Source: Pilasporangium apinafurcum (Eukaryota; Oomycota; Peronosporomycetes; Pythiales; Pythiaceae). Taken from it: DNA of 64,000 bases. The notes beneath the pieces are model-generated. The model did no database searches. It was given only the letters and a program-made list of their open reading frames with translations, and was not told the origin of the DNA. Shown piece by piece: positions 43,858-52,862 of this stretch. Location of the stretch: NCBI GenBank assembly GCA_001600495.1, contig BCKE01000027.1, positions 225,371 through 289,370 on the forward strand, given 5' to 3'. The translations under genes were made by a program, and so were the position numbers. The number at the start of each line of letters is the position of its first letter. Position 1 is the stretch's first letter.

Positions 43858-44177
43858 GCCTTGGCTTTAGTAAGAAGGGTCAAAACGCTCAGTCACTCAC
43901 TCACACGTCAAGCACGAGGTTAATCAATGAGTATTAACGCTACGCAGAACGGTGTCTTCTATACACAGACTATCGGCTTCGTTCAATCGCGAGATGCTCT
44001 TTACACCCAGCCGGTCGTTTCCTTTCCTAGTAATGTAGCTCCTCATGTGTGTGTCTCTTCATGAACAAACCGTTTCATTCCTCAAAGTGCGAGATACCGG
44101 TATTTAAAAGTTGCTTCATAAGAGTGCAAGTTGCAAATTAAGAGGATGATGGCGCCAATCACAAAAACCAGTGGTTG

Positions 44178-46126
44178 ATGACAACGAATATGGGAGCTAA
44201 AGTGCGCATGTGGCAACAAGATTCCTCCTTTTTCGTCGGAATGATTCGTTCTCCACTGGATACACAAGAGGATCTCACAACCATCAAACGACGGAAACTC
44301 AACACACTGCCGCTTAGATGTCTCAATGCGGTTGAACGACGCTATACGGACGAGTGGATGGCTAGCGAAAGTGTCTCCGATAGTGAAATAACTCTTGATG
44401 ATGAAGAGAATGATGACAATAATGAAGATGAATTCCTGATGGATTCTGATTGTCGAGATGAAGCAAATACTCAAAGCGAAAAGAGTGGCGATGTTGGTGA
44501 GTTGTATTGCAAGATCTGTGCTATTGCATTCACGTATAAGCACTCGCTAGTGCGCCACCAGAAACGAAATCATGTCAACGCGACACGTCCATTCGAGTGT
44601 GTAACATGCCTGCTGGCGTTCAATACGAAGCGGAAACTAGATATGCACAGCTCAGTGCATGAAGGTGGGTGTACTTATGTATGGATATGCAGTGATGGTG
44701 GGAACTTATACTTACAGGTTTGTTTCTCTGATTATTATTTTTCTTTTAATAGTTCATGAAGGAGTGGTGCACGCTTGTGAAGGTTGCACGCAAGTATTCG
44801 CCACCAAACATGAACGAGACGTGCATTTTCGAGCCGAGCATAGTTATGTATGCTCAGTCACTACTTGTGGACTCAAGTTTTCGGGCAATAGGCAACTAAC
44901 CAAGCATACAACTCAATATCACACCGGTATGTCAATTCAATTGTATTCATAGCAGTTCTCGTACTAATTCAGGCGGGATTTGCCTACATTTTTGTTTTGT
45001 TATAGCTATTCAGAACATGCGTTTTAACTGTACAAGTTGTAAGATTGAATTCCAGACACGACATGAGCTTGAGCTGCACAACCGCAATCACCATGCATCT
45101 CAACCAGCAACCTTCCCATGCGTCATTCCAGGATGTAACAAGAGCTACTCGAAACGTGAACATTTGAACCGCCACATGCGTACCATCCATAGCACAGACA
45201 AAGAAGAAGGCGAACAAACAGGAGAAAAGTCAACCAAATATCGTTGCGAACTCTGCAATATCAGCTTCACCTATAAACACGGACTTGTGCGGCATCAGCT
45301 TCGTTCCCATGCGAATCAGAACAAGCCGTTTCAGTGCACAGTTTGCTTTCTGGCATTCAAGAAGAAAAGCGAATTACAGGCGCATTCGTATATTCACACC
45401 GGCGTACTGCCCTTTGAATGTGACGAATGTCATGAGCGATTCCTCAAACGATTCCAGTTGACGCGCCATCAACGACGGCATGCTGCAGCTGCTTCAGCGT
45501 CGACGCAAGTTCTGTTCTGTGAAGAAGAAGGCTGTGACGAAATGCTGTTCAGTGTGGGGGAAAAAGAGAAGCATATGCAAGAGGTGCATCACAAAACAGA
45601 AGGCAAGGAAGCTGACTCGGTGACCAACGAAAAGAGCCATCCTGTTGTCACCATTGCCTGCAAGATTTGTGAACGAACGTTCCAGCGGAAGCAGAACTTG
45701 CGCGCGCATTTCAGAACCCATTTTGAAGCCGTCGACGAGCGGAAACAGTTTACGTGTCCTGTAGTAGGTTGTGACAAGACTTACACCAAGAAATCGAATG
45801 TACGCGCGCATTACAACGCTGTACATGATGAAACGAAATCCCAGCGGTTTGTTTGTCCTGTTGAGGGATGTCTTGGTCGCTTCGGCTACAAGAAAAGTTT
45901 GGAGACGCATGTAGAGAAAGTGCACAGAAACCCACATCCAGAGAAACGCCGTGAGCGCAAGTCGATTGGCGTGAAGGCGCGTGTGTTGGGGGAAAATCTA
46001 GCCGGTGACAATTGGGACTCTAAGATTGGAAAAGAGGAAGAACGCGAAGAAGAAAACAAAGAAGAAGAAGAAGAAGCGGCGATGAAAAAACAGTCAAGAA
46101 CGAGACGGTTGCTGAGGGCAAAGTGA
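44178..46126 (+). CDS. TFIIIA-like protein with 13 C2H2 zinc fingers
   Basis: Three exons, 44178..44664, 44753..44926 and 45006..46126, give about 593 residues. An acidic N-terminus precedes 13 C2H2 fingers, from YCKICAIAFTYKHSLVRHQ to FVCPVEGCLGRFGYKKSLET. Several have the C-x4-5-C spacing of TFIIIA (FPCVIPGCNKSYSKREHLNR, FTCPVVGCDKTYTKKSNVRA). A basic/acidic tail follows. TFIIIA binds the 5S rRNA gene and 5S rRNA; that role is inference here. Fingers 1-2 and 7-8 are close copies (FTYKHSLVRHQ versus FTYKHGLVRHQ), showing internal duplication. The second exon has two usable acceptors 9 nt apart (44753 or 44762), both in frame. Confidence 0.85.
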
Positions 46127-46675
46127 GTAAATCACGTGAGAGATTCGATGCACAAGTGTTTTGTCACCACGGAAGAACACCCTAAGGAGATACAGGCGCG
46201 ATTGTGATAAAGGGAGAAACGTTGCTTGAATCTTCCAACATGTGATGCAAAGAAAGGAATGATTCTTCGTGAGACCAAGGGTGACAAAATAGATGCACGA
46301 ATAGAAAATTCGTACCTTCAAGTTGAAATGAACGACTCTCCAGGATCTGATTGCACACACAAGAAAAATAATTCGGTGGAAAGATTATTTTTGAGAACGG
46401 CCCACAAATTTCTTCGATAAATGAAAGCTAAGACTCGCCAGTCGCAGGGCAAACATGGATGTACTGCGAATACAAGAAGGCACTGAGCGTTAACCCAACA
46501 GTATTTTAGTGAAACGGTTGTCACCGTGGAATCTCTCATCACAGCATTCCAAGTTTAACATATTACCGTTCATCAGCCAACAATCAACAACCTCAACAAG
46601 CACGCTCGGATTTATCACGTCTCGGCAGACTAAAATCTGTTTGCTACGGATTCGTGCTGCTCCAATCTTACTATC
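46127..46675. other. Intergenic region
   Basis: 3'UTR of the zinc-finger gene and promoter of the P450. Only short ORFs (60-80 codons) without motifs; nothing further seen. Confidence 0.5.
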
Positions 46676-48400
46676 ATGTCGATCTTCAAGCATGCAGTAG
46701 ACATGTCATTGCTGGACTATATCAAGATGTTCCTACTGACAGCACTCACGGTGGTGCTCACTACTATCATATCAACGATGATTGCGGCGTTAAATCGGAA
46801 GCTACGCATCGCTCAAGGATTGGCACCATTGCCTGGTCCAAAAGGCGTGTTTCTATTGGGAAATATCCCAGTGTTTATGAAGAACAAAAGTCGGCTTTAT
46901 GATTTGCTGGTGAGGAAACTACCATTCTTCTTTCTCACTCTGGATTTGTTGTATCTTATTGGTGGCGAGTACTGGTCTACAGGAAGAATGGCTGGTGAAA
47001 TATGGCGGTCGTATGAAGATGCCGTGGCATCTCTTCTTTGATGGAGCTATTTACGTGAGTAATCATGGCATCTATCTCTCGCTTCACTGTTAGCATCAAG
47101 CGTATTCATCCGTTTGATATTTTCAACCATATAGATTACGGATCCAGCCGATGTTCAACATATCCTATCCACCAACGTCGATAACTATATCAAGCCACAG
47201 GGATTCATCGACGCTTTCAGTGAAGTCTTTGAACATTCATTTTTCGCCATGAATCACGCACACACACCCGATAAAGGAGAGAAATGGAAACTACAACGCA
47301 AAGTCGCGGCGCGAGTGTTTACAACCAAAAATTTCAAAGTATTTGCGGAACATGTTTTCGAGAAATACGCATCTGAGATGATACACACTATTGAAAATCA
47401 GGGCTTGCGCTGTGACATGCAAGAGTTGTGTGCACAATATACACTGCGATCAATCTTTGACATCGCCTTTGGCGTTCCACTGGAAGAGGTCGTCGATCCT
47501 GACGAATTTGCGCAACGGATGGGCTTCGTAAATGAGCATTGTGCGAGTCGGCTTTTCGTGAAGCAGCATTACAAATTATTTGGGTGGCTCATGCCGAGTG
47601 AGTACACACTCAAGCGCCACACTGATGCCATTAGAGGCATTGCGGACGAAATCTTACGGCGTCGACTTCATGAATCGGAGACTGAACTAGCGGATCGGTT
47701 TGATATTCTGTCGCTATTTATCAAAAAAGCGCGAGAATTAGATACTGAATCGGAGTCGTTACTATCCCCAGCGACACTTCGATCGATCATCTTAACGTTT
47801 ATCTTCGCAGGTCGAGATACCACGGCCGAATGCATCACGTACACGTTCTATGGGATAACAAGACATCCTCATGTGCAGCAGAAGATCGTCGACGAACTGT
47901 CGGCAATTACCACCATAGGCTCACCCTTCACATACAACGAAGTCAAAAGCCTCAAGTACTTGGAAGCAGTTGTGTACGAGGCCATTCGTCTGTATCCAGC
48001 ACTGCCATACAATGTGAAACACGCTGTGGAGGACGATTTACTTCCCGATGGCACGTTCGTTCCTGCTGGCACCGATGTCGTTTACAGTCCTTGGTACATG
48101 GGCCGCCATCATCCACTATGGCAGCCAGACCCACTGGTATTCCGACCAGAGCGATGGCTCGAGATGAAGACTCGTCCAAGTGCTTTCGAGTTCCCAGCAT
48201 TTCAAGCGGGACCACGGATCTGTATTGGGATGAACATGGCGGTGCTGGAGGCCAAGATGTTTATCGCGGTTATGCTCCGTCATTTTGAAGTTCGATTTCC
48301 TTCTGGTGAGAAAGTGGAGCGAGGATATGTGCTGAAATCGGGACTGTATATGGATGGAGGTCTGCCCTTGCAAATGATACCACGAGCTCGAGCCTCATAG
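46676..48400 (+). CDS. Cytochrome P450 (CYP86/CYP94-like fatty-acid hydroxylase clan)
   Basis: Three exons, 46676..46909, 46983..47054 and 47135..48400, give 523 residues. An N-terminal anchor (MSLLDYIKMFLLTALTVVLT) is followed by the proline-rich LPGPKGVFLLGN. The spliced exon 2 reads EEWLVKYGGRMKMPWHLFFD. The I-helix has FIFAGRDTTAECITYTF, the K-helix EAIRLYP, PERF-like FRPERWLE, and the heme loop FQAGPRICIGMNMAVLEAKM with Cys as iron ligand. An ER membrane monooxygenase using P450 reductase. Clan is inferred from AGRDTT and overall layout; substrate unknown. A decayed relative lies at 18498-19790 in opposite orientation. Confidence 0.94.
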
Positions 48401-48462
48401 CGTCCTTCTAACTGTTCATGTATCGTAATGCACAATGTGATTATCCATACTATTAACCGTTA

Positions 48463-48548
48463 TTGTTTGGGTCCGACTTAACAAAAGCTAGCCTAGACTA
48501 GACACCGCGGAGTAAGCGTCTCCGATACCTGGACTCGATGAGTCCAGG
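48463..48548 (-). ncRNA. Candidate omega/guide-RNA-like tail of Fanzor copy 2
   Basis: Here the first hairpin is perfect: arms CCTGGACTC and GAGTCCAGG around a 3-nt loop (48528-48548). The second stem (CTAGC..TTTT..) is partly decayed, the reverse of copy 1. The intervening sequence is shared with copy 1 apart from scattered substitutions. The conserved end ACCCAAACAA marks the probable element border. Confidence 0.5.
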
Positions 48549-48753
48549 AGAGTAGGTGTTCATTCTTAAGAAAGATGTTCCTCGCAACATTGACATCCCT
48601 ATCGAGAACGAGCTCGCAGTGAGGGTACTGAAAGACTTTCTGGTGCTCGATCGCGTGGTTGATTCTCCCACACTGAGAACAAGTCTTTGTTGCAAAGTGT
48701 TCCTTACAGTCGTATGTATGATGCTTGCCTTCCTTTCGCATCAATACTACCAT
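48493..48753 (-). pseudogene. 3' fragment of a TnpB/Fanzor-type nuclease gene
   Basis: It encodes KCEEH-like YDCKEHFATKTCSQCGRINH, then VFQYPHCELVLDRDVNVARN and IFLKNEHLL, matching copy 1 closely. The second zinc knuckle CPHC has become YPHC, losing a ligand. The stop used in copy 1 (TAG after NEHLLT) is lost and the frame reads into the tail. Together with the missing N-terminus, this is a dead copy. Confidence 0.8.
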
Positions 48754-48790
48754 ACCACATTTTCTGGACAGTCACTTTGATTCTCCACGC

Positions 48791-49211
48791 ACTCGATCTC
48801 CTCGGGCATGCACTGTCATCGCTTCACATCCGTTCTTGAAAAGGAGAATGGCGCTCATTGCGGAGAATTGGAAACAAGTTTCTGCTTCTATCGATAGAGA
48901 GGAAAAAATACGTCAAAGTATATCCAACCGGTGGGAGAAGTGGGGGAATAAAGGTTAAAAAAAGCAGGTTTGCTTATATAACTCCGTTTATTGTGATCAT
49001 TCACAACACCATTATCATTTCAAGCAGATAATTTTTGATTAAGCAAAATAAATGGGGAATACATACACACGCAATGTCAATCCATAGGACCTTCATACAT
49101 CATTCTCGGCCGACACGACTAACCGATTAGTATTTCTCCGTTCGGAATGGACACTGGTGCTGTAGATCAAAAAAATCTGGCATCGCGGGAATCGCTGCCA
49201 CTCGGTCGGGT
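48791..49211. other. Intergenic region with a relic of the SYLF zinc ribbon
   Basis: 49130-49211 repeats the last about 70 bp of the SYLF gene. The minus strand reads like TEWQRFPRCQ-FLIYS, compared with TERQRCERCQNFLVYS in the gene. This is a degraded tandem duplicate of the C-terminal zinc-ribbon codons in the 3'UTR. The rest (48791-49129) shows nothing recognisable. Confidence 0.6.
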
Positions 49212-50318
49212 TTACTTAAACGCACTGACACTGTAGACCAAGAAATTCTGACACCGCTCGCACCGCTGTCGCTCGGTCGAGTTTATTTGACCACACTGAT
49301 CACATCCAATCCCTATGTGACTTGGGGCTAGCACGGGGAACCCATTCGCGTACTCTCGCCGCACGTTTAACGCCTTGTCAAGCGCTTGCCAGAGCGGCAC
49401 GGCGAGCGGACAGGGCACTTTGCCACCGAGAATCTGCCGTGCCGTGACGTTGGGACCGTAGCACTTCGCATTAAGGGTCTTCCGTGTACAGATGACGGCG
49501 CTCGTGAGACCGATGCCACCGTAAAGACCGACACTATGGCTGTACGAGTAATTCGGTGCGAAGCCCGCGCGCCCAACGTTTAACGCAGCACTTGCCGCTC
49601 TGCCAATGGGGCCCACTGCTAAATCCACTTCAGAGCCAAGCTGGAACTGGCCGTTGCGCGTAAAGACCTTGACTGCGTTCCTGGAATTGAGGATGACCAT
49701 GTAATTGACCAACTCGCCACCAGCCATCATACCAAAGCCCAGGCCGCCGGAGCTGAGGAAACATGGCGCAGACCATCCACCAGTTGTGCGTGAGATCACA
49801 AAACCATTACCTACTTTACCCGAGAATAGGAAGCCAACTTTATAGACAGTCAAAAAGACCAAGCCATAAGCTTCTACAAGCAATTCGTGGGGGATGGATT
49901 GGTCTTTGAGCATCTTTGGAGAAAGGAACGTCTCGACGACCTTAACGGCACTATTCATCTCTTTCTTAAGCTTGGCTGTAGCACTGGCATCCATGCAGTG
50001 GTCGCTGCCTGGTATGAAATGTGACGACGAACGTACCGCCCACGATTGCGAGCGTTCGCGTATATCCTGTCCATTGTTATTAATATTAAGGTTAACGCCT
50101 CCAGGTAATGAGGTATGAGACGGTTGCTGGGATTGTTGTTCTTGTTGCTGCTGCTCCAAAATCACGGATTTGGTCGACCGAAGCATACGCGAGCCGCCAC
50201 TCGAGAGCTGTGATGGTTCTCGTGCACCGCTGCTGTGTGTGGAGCTCGTAGATGTACTGCTTGTAGAGGAAGAGTAAGCAGTGGATGCTGTTGGAGCTGG
50301 TGAGCGTTGCTGGATCAT
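49212..50318 (-). CDS. SYLF-domain protein (SH3YL1/Ysc84-like) with C-terminal zinc ribbon
   Basis: Single exon, 368 residues. A Ser/Thr- and Gln-rich disordered N-terminus (about 1-110) is followed by the SYLF lipid-binding domain: VVETFLSPKMLKDQSIPHEL, AYGLVFLTVYKVGFLFSGKV, GNGFVISRTTGGWSAPCFLS, GGLGFGMMAGGELVNYMVIL and LGSEVDLAVGPIGRAAS. The C-terminus has CDQCGQINSTERQRCERC, a two-CxxC ribbon of the RanBP2/FYVE-like kind. SYLF proteins bind phosphoinositides and actin at endocytic membranes. The fusion with a C-terminal ribbon is typical of some protist and plant forms. Confidence 0.88.
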   Translation of the reverse strand: MIQQRSPAPTASTAYSSSTSSTSTSSTHSSGAREPSQLSSGGSRMLRSTKSVILEQQQQEQQSQQPSHTSLPGGVNLNINNNGQDIRERSQSWAVRSSSHFIPGSDHCMDASATAKLKKEMNSAVKVVETFLSPKMLKDQSIPHELLVEAYGLVFLTVYKVGFLFSGKVGNGFVISRTTGGWSAPCFLSSGGLGFGMMAGGELVNYMVILNSRNAVKVFTRNGQFQLGSEVDLAVGPIGRAASAALNVGRAGFAPNYSYSHSVGLYGGIGLTSAVICTRKTLNAKCYGPNVTARQILGGKVPCPLAVPLWQALDKALNVRREYANGFPVLAPSHIGIGCDQCGQINSTERQRCERCQNFLVYSVSAFK

Positions 50319-50987
50319 CTTAGGTGTATGGAGAATGTGGAGATAAGTAGCTCTTGTAAGGTGGGAGCGGCGTGTCTTCTCGCTCCTTTATGAAGACGTC
50401 AGTCTATGAAACCAGTCCGACTCGCTGTCTCTGGGATTTTTATGGGTGTGGCCCACATAACTTCCACTTTTTTCTCGGTTATGTACCTGCTATCGCTTGC
50501 AAAAGTATCCATATGATATCCAAGGATGGAGCAAGCTAAAAATTAATGTCTTGTTTAAGTAAACATCCGAAATTTTTATCGGAATGGACATGGGTGCCAG
50601 CCAATGGAAGAAAAGAGCGTTCATGTGGCGGCAGTTTGTTAGCTGCATTTTATAGTTGTCTCTGTGTTTATTGGGATTTTTTGTTGTTGTGACTTTATGG
50701 CTTGAAATACGCAAGTAGATACGACCTCCACGCTCTCTACTTTCTTCCTTCCTTTGTCTATCACGTGTGCTGCTCTTCATCCACGCGATCTCTTGCTTGA
50801 AAGATGATTTCTTCTTTATTTCTTCTCATTATGCTGCCTCAGAATTCTTTTTTACCAAAACTCTGCACATAACCACCAGCGGCTTCAAAGCGAAAAAGAT
50901 CCCGCGCAATACAAGATTAACCACACATGCAAAGTTGAAAGCAAAAGTTTGCATCGAGCGATTCATCGTCTCCTCTCACTTCATCAT
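50319..50987. other. Intergenic region
   Basis: Promoter side of the SYLF gene with the GTGGCCCAC site at 50448, then AT-rich sequence to the 3' end of QCR8. ORFs of 70-96 codons here show no motif. Confidence 0.5.
50448..50456. promoter_or_regulatory. GTGGCCCAC site upstream of the SYLF gene
   Basis: 130 bp upstream of the SYLF start codon (minus strand). This copy is not perfectly palindromic at the centre (C) but keeps GTGG-N-CCAC, like the other three. Confidence 0.35.
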
Positions 50988-51236
50988 CTAACTCCAGTGT
51001 TCACGGTGATGTTCGTCGTTGGCCTTGACACCCCATTTAACCGTGCCGACAAGCAACAACGCCGAAGGAATCAACACCAAACCGTTCTCTTGGACCTTAC
51101 GGATGGTCTTGGCTGGGATGGACGCGATCAAGCTGGAAACATGGTGAATTTCGTATGGAGAGAGGTGACGAGTCACACGGCCGGTCTCATGGGCCATCTT
51201 AGCCCACCATTTCGTGAGGGGAGCGCTGGGTGGCAT
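50988..51236 (-). CDS. QCR8: Cytochrome b-c1 complex subunit 8 (QCR8-like)
   Basis: Single exon, 82 residues from the ATG at 51236 (MPPSAPLTKWWAKMAHETGR). The diagnostic start HLSPYEIHHVSSL is followed by a basic helix (IPAKTIRKVQENG), one membrane span (LVLIPSALLLVGTVKWG) and a charged tail (KANDEHHREHWS). This is the LSPYE, membrane helix, short tail layout of QCR8/UQCRQ in mitochondrial complex III. Length and order fit; sequence identity is modest, as usual for this subunit. TAAAAAACCTTTA lies about 80 bp upstream of the ATG. Confidence 0.82.
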   Translation of the reverse strand: MPPSAPLTKWWAKMAHETGRVTRHLSPYEIHHVSSLIASIPAKTIRKVQENGLVLIPSALLLVGTVKWGVKANDEHHREHWS

Positions 51237-52862
51237 GGCTGCTTCACGTTCGCTTGCTCTTCCTGCGATTCGGGTGGTGCGTTCACGTGAAAGTGTGTGG
51301 GTGAGGACGCTTCGCAATAAAAAACCTTTATATATTTGTATACTATATAAAAATCAAGATACATAGCTTTTTTGCAATAAAACTGTGCGTTTCTATTGCG
51401 TTTCTAAAGCTGCAATATTTTACCGGTATGATACCAGTTTGTGTCTTTGTGATTGTACAGTGGAATTTCGTTAATCTGTTTGTGTGTACAGTGATAATGC
51501 GTAAAGTTTATATCACTCTTGATATTTGCACATGATGTGAAGAGCTATCCAAATGATAAATGATCTATCAATGCCCATCAATGAGACTCCTGTGACAGTA
51601 CCTCACTAATAGCTGGTGGTAGCCCTTATCCACAAGACGTTGTTGTGCTAGAATTTCCCCTGATAGAGGCATGTATCATACAGACACAAGTAAACAAAAA
51701 ATTCTGTTCAGCACAAATCACATACTGGTAATCAAGATGTGCCACTATGCTCTCATCAAACAGCTGAGCAATCTTATCATAAGCCACATTCCTGAAGTAA
51801 GTCTGTCTACCTTCCAAACGAATGGTTATTAGAGTTTGGTAAAAAAGTATAGAGTATTTCGCCCTCAACTAAAAGCACAGTGCGAGCCATTGCAAGTTTT
51901 CATTTTATGTAAAAGATACGAATGCTTTCAAAACTCAGCTGTTTGCGTCATAGCTTTGAAAAGCCGTCAGTTACGTCGTGTTGGTCGTGCGATATTAACT
52001 TGAAGAAGGTGCATAGAAATCCCATCGTGCCACCAATGATATACCGATCGTTTTCAAGTATGTATAAACCATCACCAATAAGGTGCCAGCACACATGCAA
52101 TCTGGGACTTGATTGAGCTACTTTATAGAGTAATTCAAGTAATAAAAGGTGGCTACAAAACTCGCAAATCGATAGGTACCAATTGACGCTTGTGATTGGG
52201 CGGAGCATCAACCTTCATTCATTCAATTCCATTGGCTGGAAATTGTGTACCCAGATCAGCTGCGCCAACCTCTTACACTACCAGCAACAAATACTGTGCG
52301 GTTAGCACTCCACTCGTTATCCAACGTACAGTAACTTGATGGTACGACAGTTCTGTGGATGAGGCGAATATACGTAGTAGAGCGACTAGATGAGGTGCTG
52401 AGCGATGGTGGACACATACATAGATGCCAATATTTTGACTTTCTTGGTTCTTGATCCAGAACTCAGCATCAATAGATCTAACAGTTTCCTTTTCTATCGG
52501 CTCTAAATATGATACGGGTTGGGCTGAAACATCCATCAAACCCATCTACTGACTTGTCAAATGTAATTACCTATATAAATGTATTATAAAGTGCAGTTTA
52601 CAACCCACCTAATATTTCATGTAAAACTAGATTTTTATATGTACCTGACTTTTTTCATAATTTAATAACCTCTATAAATAATTTATTATATCACATTCAT
52701 ACCTCCATGACCTGTTTTTGTGTCACATGTGTGTTGTACTTTCCACCTTCGAGCAGTGTGGATACTCACCCATGTGCCAGCGTGGGTGGAGGGTCTCGTT
52801 CATTTCCCAATTTCCTTCGCATCCGCAGCAGCAAACACAAGAAAAAGGCAATCAGGAACAAG
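51237..52862. other. 1.6-kb region without a confirmed gene
   Basis: AT-rich, with TAAAAAACCTTTA at 51316-51328 (QCR8 promoter). Three minus-strand open stretches (52545-52273, 52211-51948, 51868-51626) contain protein-like segments such as EFWIKNQESQNIGIYVCVHH, DGLYILENDRYIIGGTMGFL and IRLEGRQTYFRNVAYDKIAQ, and possible splice signals. I cannot join them into a family I know. They may be exons of an unrecognised gene or a relic. The last about 250 bp is the promoter of the His-rich gene. Confidence 0.4.

Larger units (their letters stand above)
48463..48790 (-). mobile_element. Fanzor/TnpB-type element fragment, copy 2
   Basis: Minus-strand fragment with the zinc ribbon and RuvC-III end of the nuclease plus the same structured tail as copy 1, ending near 48463. 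It lies immediately downstream of the P450 gene (stop 48400). The 5' part of the nuclease (RuvC-I, bridge helix) is absent. The left boundary near 48790 is only the limit of recognisable similarity. Confidence 0.72.
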
